Positions 34,462 to 42,879 of a stretch of 64,000 nucleotides of DNA are shown here, piece after piece. A program made the translations under genes and the position numbers. Below the pieces are notes generated by a model. That model worked only from the letters and a program-made list of their open reading frames with translations, was not told where the DNA came from and did no database searches. The first letter of the stretch is position 1, and every line of letters starts with the position of its first letter. This DNA is from Paenarthrobacter sp. (GTDB taxonomy: Bacteria; Actinomycetota; Actinomycetes; Actinomycetales; Micrococcaceae), in the NCBI GenBank assembly GCA_031179305.1, contig JAPSHX010000012.1, positions 47,443-111,442 of the forward strand. Direction: 5' to 3'.

Positions 34462-35714
34462 AGATTCGCGACCGCGGCTTTGCGCCCTTGGTGATCACGC
34501 AGGCTGCATCGAACGTCTGCACCAGCACGAACACGTTTATTGCCATCTGGCTCTTAAGCACGCCCTCGCTACCCACTCTCCTCCTCGGAGTGAATCAAGG
34601 CGTATTCCTGGCCACACTCATGCTCGGCACCCGGCTCAATCCGCTGGTCGTTAACTGGCTCGGACTGCGGCGCAGCACTCTCTTGCTGCTCCTGCTCGAG
34701 GGGCTCGGATTGGCTGGCCTTGGAGTTTGGATCGCCGGGAAGGCAACGCCCGAACCCAGCTTTCATGATGCTGTCGGCATTGTGGTGCTCGCCGGTATCA
34801 CGACTTTTGCGGGCGGCCTGAACGGGCCATCTTGGGTCACAATTGTGGCCCGGTGGGGAGGCGACCCGGCAGGACGATCACGGCGTCTGATGGCCGACAG
34901 CGCGGCGTTCCAGTTCGCGGCGGCTGTCGGGCCCCTGGTCGGCTCGATCTTCGTCAGCAGCGCTTCACTCCTCTGGTTGCTGCCATGCCTGAACATGGCA
35001 ACGAATGCGGCGGCGGCCGCCGTCGTCGGTTGGGGTACACGACGGTACCCCCTTACCGCGGCCACGTTGCCGGAGGAATCACAGTGCGCGAAGGCCAGCC
35101 CCGCGCGAACCAACGCAGACGACTCTTGGAAACCGAACCAAGGAGGTTTGCTGATAAGTGTTCGGTCGCTGCCGCTGCTCGCTTTGCTCGTACTTGCCGC
35201 ATTTGCCGATCCACTACGAACCGTCTTACCTCTAATTGTGCGGGAGGCGGGGGGCGCGGCGGGGACCCTCGCTTCTACGTCGGCTGCGCTGGCGGTGGCC
35301 GCCGCTCTGGCAACGGCGCTGGCCGCTGATAGCGTCTGGGCAATCCGGATAAGCGCATGGATGCGGGCTGGCGGAACCTTCTTAGTACTCAGCCTCGGAG
35401 CGTTGACATGGCTGCTCGGGGGCAGCACCGTCGCTTTCGTCGCGGGAGCACTTCTGCTCGGGCTGGGGTCTGCCACGCTCTACGGTCAGTTTATGGCCGC
35501 TGCTTCCGAGGCCGACCAAGCCGAGGGCCGGGAGACGCGCTATGTTGCCGACGCCATCTTGCTCCGAGCTCTGATCTCATCTCTCTTCGCATTCATACTT
35601 ACCAGCGGTTGGGGTGACACGGCACGCGTGGCCGTCATCGTCGGAGCCTCAGCGCTGTCTGTGATGGGCGTCTACGCCGTTGGTCGGAGCATTCAACGGA
35701 GGCTCACCTCATGA
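34458..35714 (+). CDS. MFS-type exporter
   Basis: The 418-residue protein has about twelve membrane helices in two halves separated by a hydrophilic linker at about 205-230. It lacks strongly diagnostic substrate motifs. ATG 34458 overlaps the GH77 stop by 4 bp, and its stop overlaps the next gene by 4 bp. In a biosynthetic operon such a gene commonly exports the product or gives self-resistance. Confidence 0.85.
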   Translation: MKIRDRGFAPLVITQAASNVCTSTNTFIAIWLLSTPSLPTLLLGVNQGVFLATLMLGTRLNPLVVNWLGLRRSTLLLLLLEGLGLAGLGVWIAGKATPEPSFHDAVGIVVLAGITTFAGGLNGPSWVTIVARWGGDPAGRSRRLMADSAAFQFAAAVGPLVGSIFVSSASLLWLLPCLNMATNAAAAAVVGWGTRRYPLTAATLPEESQCAKASPARTNADDSWKPNQGGLLISVRSLPLLALLVLAAFADPLRTVLPLIVREAGGAAGTLASTSAALAVAAALATALAADSVWAIRISAWMRAGGTFLVLSLGALTWLLGGSTVAFVAGALLLGLGSATLYGQFMAAASEADQAEGRETRYVADAILLRALISSLFAFILTSGWGDTARVAVIVGASALSVMGVYAVGRSIQRRLTS

Positions 35715-36241
35715 TTCTCACCGCCAACGAGATCCGCACCCAAGTAGAGGGAGGCAATATCACTATCTCCCCCTTCGAATCTGCGATGCTGAACCCGAAC
35801 AGCTACAACTACCACCTAGGCCCGACATTGCGCGTCTACCCGCCGGGTGTTCACGACTCCCTGCGTCCGCCGTCGCCCGAGGAAGTCGTCATTCCTGCAG
35901 AGGGTCTGGTTCTACAGCCGCGGCAGCTCTACATTGGCAACACCGTAGAACGCATCGGGAGTTCTTGTTACGTCCCTTCACTGATCGGTCGATCCAGCCT
36001 TGGCCGACTTGGGATGTATCTGCAACTGTCTGCAGACCTGGGCAACCTAGGCGCGTCACACCAGTGGACTCTCGAGATCACCGTCGTTCAACCTCTGCGT
36101 GTGTATCCAGGGATGGCGTGTGGGCAGGTCTCGTTCTGGGTTCCACTCGGAGACGTGTCCCTGTACGAGGGACTTCTAGGGACGTTGTCCCCGCCCACTG
36201 TGCCCTCGGCCACCACGATGAGGAAGGCGTTCGACCGATGA
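35711..36241 (+). CDS. dCTP deaminase/dUTPase-fold protein 1
   Basis: The 176-residue protein has the Dcd fold pattern. The N-terminal MILTANEIR, then NPNSYNYHLGPTLRVY, and the active-site segment LIGRSSLGRLGMYLQLSA with the conserved Arg-Ser-Ser are present. The catalytic Glu region reads QWTLEITVVQPLRVYPGM, with the Glu retained. Dcd deaminates dCTP to dUTP, and some members also make dUMP. The host genome presumably has its own housekeeping dcd elsewhere, so this copy is likely dedicated to the operon product. It overlaps both neighbours by 4 bp. Confidence 0.82.
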   Translation: MILTANEIRTQVEGGNITISPFESAMLNPNSYNYHLGPTLRVYPPGVHDSLRPPSPEEVVIPAEGLVLQPRQLYIGNTVERIGSSCYVPSLIGRSSLGRLGMYLQLSADLGNLGASHQWTLEITVVQPLRVYPGMACGQVSFWVPLGDVSLYEGLLGTLSPPTVPSATTMRKAFDR

Positions 36242-36801
36242 TTCTCACAGGACCTGCGATCGAGCAGGAAGTACGCGACGGGACGATTCGAATTGCGCCC
36301 TTTGCGGCGAACCAAGTCAATCCCAACAGCTACGACTTGCGATTGGCACCTCAGCTCCTCGTGTATCGCGACCGACTGCTTGATGTTGCGCAGGATAACC
36401 CGGTGGACAAGATCACAATCGGCCCTGACGGCGTGGTCCTGCAGCCGGACCGCATCTACCTGGGTGGCAGCATCGAGCACGTCGGCAGCGACCATTACGT
36501 GCCGATAGTACGAGCAAAATCAAGCATCGCTCGCCTTGGCCTGTTCGTCCACGTGACAGCTGATCTGATCGACCTGGGATCGCACGGTCCTACCACCTTT
36601 CAACTGCACTCGGTTCTGCCGCTGCGCGTGTACCCCCACATGCGGATTGCACAAGTCACCTATTGGGTCCCGAGAGGAAGGATCGAACTTTACGACGGCA
36701 AATACAGCCTTGCCAAAGCGCCAATGGCCTCACAGGCCTACCGCGATTTCACCACAACAGGAACCGAGGAGAACACCGTTGATGACAAATCAAACCGTTG
36801 A
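36238..36801 (+). CDS. dCTP deaminase-like protein 2, catalytic Glu replaced
   Basis: This tandem paralogue of the preceding gene (187 residues) has NPNSYDLRLAPQLLVY and the segment VRAKSSIARLGLFVHVTADLIDLG. Where copy 1 has WTLEIT it reads TTFQLH, so the catalytic Glu is Gln, and the Arg before Ser-Ser is Lys. It is therefore unlikely to be a normal dCTP deaminase. A regulatory subunit of copy 1 or a binding/isomerising protein for a modified nucleotide is possible. It overlaps the methyltransferase start by 20 bp. Confidence 0.78.
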   Translation: MILTGPAIEQEVRDGTIRIAPFAANQVNPNSYDLRLAPQLLVYRDRLLDVAQDNPVDKITIGPDGVVLQPDRIYLGGSIEHVGSDHYVPIVRAKSSIARLGLFVHVTADLIDLGSHGPTTFQLHSVLPLRVYPHMRIAQVTYWVPRGRIELYDGKYSLAKAPMASQAYRDFTTTGTEENTVDDKSNR

Positions 36802-37687
36802 CAATGAGGAACGTGCCCGTTACTGGATGTCTGTGCTGGGAGATGACTACCTCCGCAGCCATTTCAGCACCGATCAACCACTGGCGATCCAGCAGTTGAC
36901 GCATAATCGCTACCGAACCAACCCCCGTACCCTTGTGGACCATACCTTGGCCTGTCTTGATCTCGACGGTACTGAGGCGGTCCTCGACGTCGGGTGCGGC
37001 AACGGATTTGTCTTGCGGGATGTCGCTTCGCGAATGCGCTATCCCGGGAATATCACAGCTATAGACCAGTCGGCGGAGATCCTCAACGTCGCGAAGGAGA
37101 ATGTGAACTTCACTTGGGTTCCGGTGGATTACATCAATGGCGACGCCCGGCAATTGGATACCCTGATCGAGACGCAGTTCGACTGCGTCATGGCCAATTT
37201 CCTCTTTCACTACATTGATAACCCGGCTCAGATGGTGAGCCAGTTGCGAAGGGCCACCGCCGAGGACGGGCTGACCGTAGTGACTGTTGAGGGTCTGGAC
37301 TCGATGCCCGAAATGTACCAGCTGCATGAAGAGGCGATGCACGCGGTGGGCATTCCCGCAGACGTTATCGAGCGTGCGCCGAAAGGCCGACGCGGCACCC
37401 TGTCACCGCATAACGGCAGGGCCATACTGGAGCAGGAGTTTCCCCACGTGGCTGAGCACCCCTATGAGGACTGGTTACGCTTCGACGAAGCACGGCCCTT
37501 CATGGAGTTCTATGCCTCGGGTCACCGGTACGCAGGTTTGGAGAAGGTCGCCGGGGATAGCGTCAGCGAGGAGCAGTTCACAGCACTGTTCCTCGACGTG
37601 CAACGGCGGGTCGAGGAGATTATCGACCAGCAGGGGTTCTTTCGGTTGTCCAAGGTGAACGTCGTATTCGTGGCCCGGGCCTCATGA
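36782..37687 (+). CDS. Class I SAM-dependent methyltransferase
   Basis: The 301-residue protein has the SAM-binding motif I VLDVGCGNGFVL at about 67-78, the acidic end of strand 2 (ITAIDQSAEIL), and a motif IV-like segment FDCVMANFLFHYIDN. The fold is typical of small-molecule methyltransferases of the Methyltransf_25/31 group. ATG 36782 follows GAGGAGAAC at a good distance; upstream in-frame codons fall in the previous gene. The acceptor is unknown, most likely a nucleoside intermediate made by neighbouring enzymes. Confidence 0.85.
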   Translation: MTNQTVDNEERARYWMSVLGDDYLRSHFSTDQPLAIQQLTHNRYRTNPRTLVDHTLACLDLDGTEAVLDVGCGNGFVLRDVASRMRYPGNITAIDQSAEILNVAKENVNFTWVPVDYINGDARQLDTLIETQFDCVMANFLFHYIDNPAQMVSQLRRATAEDGLTVVTVEGLDSMPEMYQLHEEAMHAVGIPADVIERAPKGRRGTLSPHNGRAILEQEFPHVAEHPYEDWLRFDEARPFMEFYASGHRYAGLEKVAGDSVSEEQFTALFLDVQRRVEEIIDQQGFFRLSKVNVVFVARAS

Positions 37688-38670
37688 CCGCAAGAGTTGC
37701 TCTGGTAGGGCGGCCGGGAGCGGGAAAAACCTCTTTGGCCGCCGCTTTGAAGGCAACGGATGGTCACTGGTTGCAGCTCAGTATGGCGAGACCGCTCTAT
37801 GCCGCACAGGCTGCGCTTTTCGATCGGATGGGTGTTCCTCATCACGAGCTCGGACAGGACGGTGAGCTGCTGTCCTTCCTGGGCGGGCACATCCGTCAGC
37901 GCGATCCACAGGCACTAACGCGGCGGGTGATTGAACGAGCGGACTGGTTACAGGCACTCTCGAGCGAACGATCGGTTGTCATAAGCGATGCCCGACCTGT
38001 GGACTTGGATGAGTTGCGCGACGCCGGCTTCACCGTAGTGCTGGTGCGGGCACCAGAAGAACTTAGGCTTGCCCGCTTGCAGGCCCGTGATGATCTAACG
38101 GAGAATCCGGACTCGGCGGGCGTGGAGCTCAAAGCTCAGGAACCTACCGCCGACCTCTATGTGGACACTGCTGGATCGCTCGCAGATCTCGAGGCCAGCG
38201 CCGAGACTCTGCTGAGAGACTTGCCCGCTGCTCCGTATCCGGCTCAGGCCGGGGCGGTAGCTCTGAAAGAGCTCGGACGAACTCTCTACAGAGAGGCGAG
38301 CGCGGCAATCACGGGTGTTTACCGGCCATCGCGGCATCAACTCGGATGCGCGATGCTCGGCGATGACGGGGAGTTGGCCACCGGCGTTCACGTAGAGGCT
38401 GAGGTGGGTCGTGCATCGACTTGTGCCGAGAATGGTGCACTGGCACAAACCATTGCCCGTGGGGCCAAACCCGTCGCCATGATGACGGTGCGTCATCCTC
38501 GTCCGGAGGAGACCCGCGATGTGGAGATCATGCCGCCCTGCGGCCTGTGTCGCGAGCTGCTTTGTGGTTATGGGCCTGACGCCATGGTCTGGTTGCCCTC
38601 TGGACAGGTCCGTCTGAGAGATCTACTTCTGCACAGGTACATCGGAACGAAATGGAGAAATCATGGTTGA
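37684..38670 (+). CDS. Fusion of a dNMP-kinase-like P-loop domain and a cytidine/blasticidin deaminase-like domain
   Basis: Residues 1-175 form a P-loop kinase domain: Walker A GRPGAGKTS (about 9-17) and VVISDARPVDLDELRDAGF, reminiscent of the conserved D-R region of phage-type deoxynucleoside monophosphate kinases. Residues about 195-328 form a CDA-type zinc deaminase: catalytic STCAENGALAQ (Cys-Ala-Glu) and PPCGLCRELL (PCxxC). All zinc and catalytic residues are present. A single protein combining phosphorylation and deamination of a nucleotide is unusual. The gene overlaps the methyltransferase by 4 bp and the Nudix gene by 8 bp. Confidence 0.8.
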   Translation: MTARVALVGRPGAGKTSLAAALKATDGHWLQLSMARPLYAAQAALFDRMGVPHHELGQDGELLSFLGGHIRQRDPQALTRRVIERADWLQALSSERSVVISDARPVDLDELRDAGFTVVLVRAPEELRLARLQARDDLTENPDSAGVELKAQEPTADLYVDTAGSLADLEASAETLLRDLPAAPYPAQAGAVALKELGRTLYREASAAITGVYRPSRHQLGCAMLGDDGELATGVHVEAEVGRASTCAENGALAQTIARGAKPVAMMTVRHPRPEETRDVEIMPPCGLCRELLCGYGPDAMVWLPSGQVRLRDLLLHRYIGTKWRNHG

Positions 38671-39151
38671 GCAGCTAGTACTCACCAACGTCTATGCGCT
38701 GGTTCGCGACCGCCACAACCCAAGTCGCATCCTGCTGCAGCAACGGTGGAAGCCCGAATCAGATCCGGTAAACAGCGGACGTTGGGAGTTGCCGGGCGGT
38801 AAATGGCGCGCCTTCGAGCCTTTGGCCGCATGCGCCGAGCGTGAGGTGGAGGAAGAAACCGGCCTCAGCGAGGTGGAGGTGCAGGTCAGCCAGACCGACC
38901 ACGAGCTGCTGGGGGACAGAGTACAGGTCAGCGAAGCGATTCAGCTGGTACAGATGCTCCAGGGGCCGTATCCCTCACTCCTGGCGATTGTGGACGTCCT
39001 GGCCTCCGGGTTGCCCCACTCGACTGGCGACGGATCTCGTGAAGTGCAATGGATCGATCAGGAAGCGCTGATAGAGATGATGCAGAATGAGCCTCACACG
39101 TTTACAGCGCTCAGCTTCGCAGCCCTTCAGCACCGGCTCTTGGCGCAATGA
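38663..39151 (+). CDS. Nudix hydrolase
   Basis: The 162-residue protein contains a perfect Nudix box (GKWRAFE, seven residues, then REVEEETGL) at about 51-73. The GGKW variant before it resembles CTP- or dCTP-related and 8-oxo-dGTP-type members. It would cleave a nucleoside diphosphate-X bond, for example to trim a nucleotide-sugar or nucleoside triphosphate intermediate. The specific substrate cannot be read from the sequence. Confidence 0.9.
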   Translation: MVEQLVLTNVYALVRDRHNPSRILLQQRWKPESDPVNSGRWELPGGKWRAFEPLAACAEREVEEETGLSEVEVQVSQTDHELLGDRVQVSEAIQLVQMLQGPYPSLLAIVDVLASGLPHSTGDGSREVQWIDQEALIEMMQNEPHTFTALSFAALQHRLLAQ

Positions 39152-40650
39152 CGGTTGGCTCTGCCTGGCTGGGGCGTGTTTCGGCGGCGGACGTAGCCGA
39201 CTTGGCGTACGTGCAGGCTTGGTCACCCAAGCAGCGCGGTGTCACCGCAGAGATTGCCGGGGAGCTTGCGTTCTTCGGTCGACAGGCTCCTCAGCGTCGT
39301 AGTGTTTTGGGGTGGACCAGCACACGGGACACTGCCCTGGTTGAAATCGACGATTCGACCTGGATTGCTCCCCAGGTCCGTCTGCGACAACAACTGCTTT
39401 CGGCTGCCGCCGGAGGCGATCTCCTGGAGGAAGGTGGTGTACCAACAAGCAACGTTCCCAATATTGCTGCCGTCACAGCATCGCTGGTCGCCCAGCGCCG
39501 CTGGGCGCTTGTACCATCGGGGCGCCATGATTTTCGGAGTCCGGACAGGCGGGATCCGGAGGTCTCCTGCGCGGTGCCTGTCAGTAGTCGGCTGGGGCGG
39601 ATTTCGGAGTTCGGGGCCAGCTACGGCCTGTGCTTCAACAGCGGCTACTACATCTGGCTGGAGGAAGAGTTCGCCGACGGATTTGCCAGTAGCGGCGACC
39701 CGATCGGACTGGAGGTGGTTGACGGCGTGATTACGTCGCCGCCCACGGCCTCACGCTCGGCGCTGCTGAGGGTGCTGGATGCCTCCGGCAGGGACAAAAT
39801 GATCATAAGTCAGGTGGACGTGTGTGACCTCACCATCACCCTCCCCGGGGGACTTGTCATCCATGGCGAAAGGGCTGTCTGCCGGTGTGTTCGTTCAGTT
39901 GACTGCCTCGCCGCCGCTGCAGGCGAGGTTCACATCCTTACACGGACACGGGGTGCTGACGCCGCCGTCCCAGTGCCCCCGGGTTTCGTCGGGCTGACAC
40001 TGTACGGGCGCCAAGTGGTCCAGATTAGTCGCCAGAGCTCACCCTGCCCCGCCAATGGGCTCGTCCTTCTCGTTCCAGTTCCATCTGCCAAGCGTTTGTT
40101 TGAGGAGGTTGGAGACAGTGCTTGGGTAATTTATGACCTCGAACTGGCTGGTTCCCGCGTCTTATCAGGTACTCAAGTGGGGCCCACCGTGCTTCGCGGC
40201 TCTGAACCCATCGACGTCGCCCGTGAGGTTGCCGACGGGCACGAGGTGTACCGCCCGACAGAGGAGTTCGGCCACGAGGCTGTACCGCCAGTGGCTCTGA
40301 CAGTTGAGAAGATTGTGGACGAGCCGCGTGGCAGGGCCGCCGTCGGACTTACTCCTGCGGGAGACGTGTGCGTGCTCGTTGCCGAGGGCTGTGAGCCTCG
40401 CTCCATCGAGCCTGGTTTTGACATCTTGGGCGCAACCTCAGCGGATATGACGGCGGCACTTCTCGAAGCGGGGTGTTGCGACGCCGTTTTGCTCGACAGC
40501 GGCGGAGCGGCAAACATCTCACAATTTGGACGCCTTGCCCTACCGCCTGCTGACCGTAACGATGTGGTCGGAGTGGCCTTCGAGCGCTACGTCCCCGGGG
40601 CATGGCGCCTCGCGACGTCGGCCGAATCCGGCATGTCGCGAGCTTGGTAG
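39148..40650 (+). CDS. NAGPA-type phosphodiester glycosidase family protein
   Basis: The 500-residue protein has no signal peptide. Its C-terminal third shows the phosphodiester-glycosidase (uncovering-enzyme-like) pattern: RAAVGLTPAGDVCVLVAEG, then DMTAALLEAGCCDAVLLDSGGAANI. The usual DGGGS motif is DSGGA here. Family members remove GlcNAc from a sugar-phosphodiester. The N-terminal 250 residues, including many RVL/SR-rich strands, I cannot assign. As the last gene of the operon it suggests a sugar-1-phosphodiester in the product or its precursor. Confidence 0.75.
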   Translation: MTVGSAWLGRVSAADVADLAYVQAWSPKQRGVTAEIAGELAFFGRQAPQRRSVLGWTSTRDTALVEIDDSTWIAPQVRLRQQLLSAAAGGDLLEEGGVPTSNVPNIAAVTASLVAQRRWALVPSGRHDFRSPDRRDPEVSCAVPVSSRLGRISEFGASYGLCFNSGYYIWLEEEFADGFASSGDPIGLEVVDGVITSPPTASRSALLRVLDASGRDKMIISQVDVCDLTITLPGGLVIHGERAVCRCVRSVDCLAAAAGEVHILTRTRGADAAVPVPPGFVGLTLYGRQVVQISRQSSPCPANGLVLLVPVPSAKRLFEEVGDSAWVIYDLELAGSRVLSGTQVGPTVLRGSEPIDVAREVADGHEVYRPTEEFGHEAVPPVALTVEKIVDEPRGRAAVGLTPAGDVCVLVAEGCEPRSIEPGFDILGATSADMTAALLEAGCCDAVLLDSGGAANISQFGRLALPPADRNDVVGVAFERYVPGAWRLATSAESGMSRAW

Positions 40651-40701
40651 TTAACTGCCGTTGGACGCCGGGATGTAGCGCCATCTGGCGTGTACCGTGT
40701 G

Positions 40702-40759
40702 GTCCGCTGATGGCTGCATATCAGAGCGAGATTGATCTGATACGCAGCCATCAGCGGAC
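40702..40759 (+). terminator. Strong terminator at the end of the eight-gene operon
   Basis: GTCCGCTGATGGCTGCATAT and its downstream complement (ending CAGCCATCAGCGGAC at 40759) form a stem of about 24 bp with one mismatch and a loop of about 10 bases. It follows the last stop by 52 bp and marks the right end of the operon. Confidence 0.85.
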
Positions 40760-40840
40760 TTGTTCCGGTGGATCTCTTGCAATGACGGAGTGATTCCGCC
40801 AAGTGCTAAGAGCTGAGATCCTGGCCCTCAGCGCACGAGA

Positions 40841-41857
40841 TTAGAACTTGTACTCAAAGCCACCCTTGAGGCCGGACTCGAAAACCAGAAGCCCGGTGGC
40901 CGCTGGCACGTCCAGCACAACTTTTCCGGTGACTTTCTCGCCGGGTCCCATGCCAGCGCTGGGGAACTGCTCTGCGTCAGGAATGCACGAATACGTCGCG
41001 ATACTGGCAAGGGAGCCATTGAAGGTGGTGCCGTTGGCTGCAATGTACTTGAAGTCGAAACCGCTCAAGGTGAACTTCGGGTAGGCAGACTGAGCCAACT
41101 CAGGCGTGGTCTCAACAGTGATATCAACCGCCACCACGTTGCCATTCTCGGAGGGACGAGCATACGGTTCGGTGCAAGTGACCGGCGTGATGCTGTTGAC
41201 GGTGAACTCGGTGTGGACGTCGCCGCTCTTGCCGTCACTGATGGTACCGATATCGCCAAAGGCCATCACGAGGTTTCCACGGCTGTTGGTTTCCACATCG
41301 TCCGCAGGTGCGGGCGTCGGGGTTGACTTGGTGACAGGTTCAACAGACGGAGCAGTTACCGGGGCAGTGAGGGCTGCGGTTGTTGCGATGCCCTGGCTTA
41401 CGTTGAACGCGATGCTGGCAAGGATCACTACAGCGGAAACGATGAGGGCGACCAGCTTGTGCCGGTCGTAGCCCTCCAGCGGGCGACGATACTTATCAGT
41501 CTGCTTGTTGGCCAGAACCAGGATGAGGTCCACCAATGCCCAAATTCCGAGGCCACCAAAGGTAAGAAGCTTGGCAATACCGGTGCCGATCTTGCCAAGG
41601 TAGAAGCGGTCAACGCCGAGGACGCCCACCAGCAATGCCAGGAGCCACGTCACAAGGAAGGACTTGGGCGGCGTGGATGGAGCTTCGTATTGCTGCGCGA
41701 ATCCCTGTGGCGGTTGGAAAGGCTGGCCGTACGGCTGCTGGAAACCCTCCTGCGGCTGCTGACCGTACGCCGGCGGCGGCTGGTACCCCTGGGGTGCGGG
41801 GGGCTGGTAGCCCTGGGGCACGGGTGGTGGCGTGTAGCCAGGCTGATCTTGACTCAT
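40841..41857 (-). CDS. TM2-domain protein with Pro/Gln-rich N-terminus and DUF4352-like C-terminal domain
   Basis: The ATG at 41857 follows AAAGGA and gives 338 residues. Residues 1-60 are Pro/Gln/Tyr-rich (PPPVPQGYQPP-type repeats). A TM2 domain follows (about 65-135: WLLALLVGVLGVDRFYLGKIGTGIAKLL, then WALVDLILVL). The C-terminal 150 residues have a beta-sandwich pattern similar to DUF4352 lipoproteins, with Cys pairs (TCTEPY, YSCIPD). It probably displays the sandwich domain outside the membrane. Function is unknown. Confidence 0.8.
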   Translation of the reverse strand: MSQDQPGYTPPPVPQGYQPPAPQGYQPPPAYGQQPQEGFQQPYGQPFQPPQGFAQQYEAPSTPPKSFLVTWLLALLVGVLGVDRFYLGKIGTGIAKLLTFGGLGIWALVDLILVLANKQTDKYRRPLEGYDRHKLVALIVSAVVILASIAFNVSQGIATTAALTAPVTAPSVEPVTKSTPTPAPADDVETNSRGNLVMAFGDIGTISDGKSGDVHTEFTVNSITPVTCTEPYARPSENGNVVAVDITVETTPELAQSAYPKFTLSGFDFKYIAANGTTFNGSLASIATYSCIPDAEQFPSAGMGPGEKVTGKVVLDVPAATGLLVFESGLKGGFEYKF

Positions 41858-42226
41858 GAGGGTCCTTTCAAACGCCGCGCTTTTAGGCGCGGCTAAACAC
41901 AAGTGGGTTTGATGCGAGTGGGTTGCCTTTATGCTCTGGCAATGAGTGCGAGCTAAAACTGCGACGCTAGCCTGTCTAACGCCCCCAAAGTTGCTCCCCA
42001 AAGCACCGGCATATGCACGGTAATTCGGATTTTACAGGGTGGGAGAAGATTAGATTGAACACGACCGGGCTAATGAAACCCGGCTGCCAGGACGTTTGAG
42101 GGGCGGGATCTCAGCACTTTCGCAAATCCAAAGCCGCGAGACCTAACCCTTCGGCGAAGGCAGGCGTAGATTGAGCCCGGATGCCGTAAGACACCCTCGG
42201 AACCCCCACGGACCGCGGAGGCAGCA
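41858..42226. other. Intergenic region with a 5'-leader hairpin
   Basis: On the minus strand a short stem (GCCGCGC, 6-base loop, GCGCGGC; 41874-41893) sits just before the Shine-Dalgarno of the TM2 gene and could modulate its translation. The remaining sequence up to the SRPBCC gene at 42227 holds two presumed divergent promoters. I see no gene. Confidence 0.5.
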
Positions 42227-42775
42227 ATGGCAAAGCGCACACAGAAAAGCACCGACTACGCGTTCGTCACGGTGTGGCGGGTGGCGGGCACACGCGAGGA
42301 AGTAGTGGACGTCCTGGGCGACGCCGCGGCTCTCAAACAGTGGTGGCCCTCCGTCTACCTCACGGTCACGCCCGTAGCCCAAGGCGGACCGGATGGAGTT
42401 GGTGCATGCTTTGACCTTCATACCAAGGGCTGGCTCCCGTACACCTTGCGTTGGCGACTCACCATTACCGACCCCGTGACCCTCGACGGCTTTGCGCTCA
42501 CAGCCGAAGGTGACCTCAACGGCACTGGCCGCTGGACATTCGAGACTGACGGTCCGGAGGTCGTCATCACCTACGACTGGCGGGTCAGTGCCACCAAGCC
42601 CTTGCTTCGCCGTTTGAGTTGGCTCTTCAAACCGGCCTTCTCTGCCAATCATCACTGGGCCATGGCTCGCGGTGAGGAAAGCCTGAAACTTGAGCTCCGC
42701 CGTCGACGTTCCGGGTCCGCAGCGAATGTGCCCGAGCCACCGAAGCCAACTTTCGTTCGCTCCTCGAGGCGTTAA
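42227..42775 (+). CDS. SRPBCC (START-like) fold protein
   Basis: The 182-residue protein has the helix-grip pattern: YAFVTVWRVAGTREEVVDVLGDAAALKQWWPSVY at the start and a long C-terminal helix (SANHHWAMARGEESLKLELRRRR). This is typical of SRPBCC family polyketide-cyclase/lipid-binding proteins of unknown ligand. It stands alone with GAGGCAGC before its ATG. Confidence 0.82.
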   Translation: MAKRTQKSTDYAFVTVWRVAGTREEVVDVLGDAAALKQWWPSVYLTVTPVAQGGPDGVGACFDLHTKGWLPYTLRWRLTITDPVTLDGFALTAEGDLNGTGRWTFETDGPEVVITYDWRVSATKPLLRRLSWLFKPAFSANHHWAMARGEESLKLELRRRRSGSAANVPEPPKPTFVRSSRR

Positions 42776-42879
42776 GCGGAGCTATCCACATAGGCACGCA
42801 TCCGGGTCCTGCCCGGCACCGAACTCCCGATAGAATCAAGACGCCGATAATCAAGCAGCAACAGATGAGGGAGGGGCCC

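Noticed and set aside
32199..40840. Integrative element with attachment-site duplication of the tRNA-Ser end
   Set aside because: I looked for a second copy of the tRNA 3' end (GTTCAAATCCCACC) to the right of the operon and found none, and no integrase is encoded. Acquisition by this route is therefore only a possibility.
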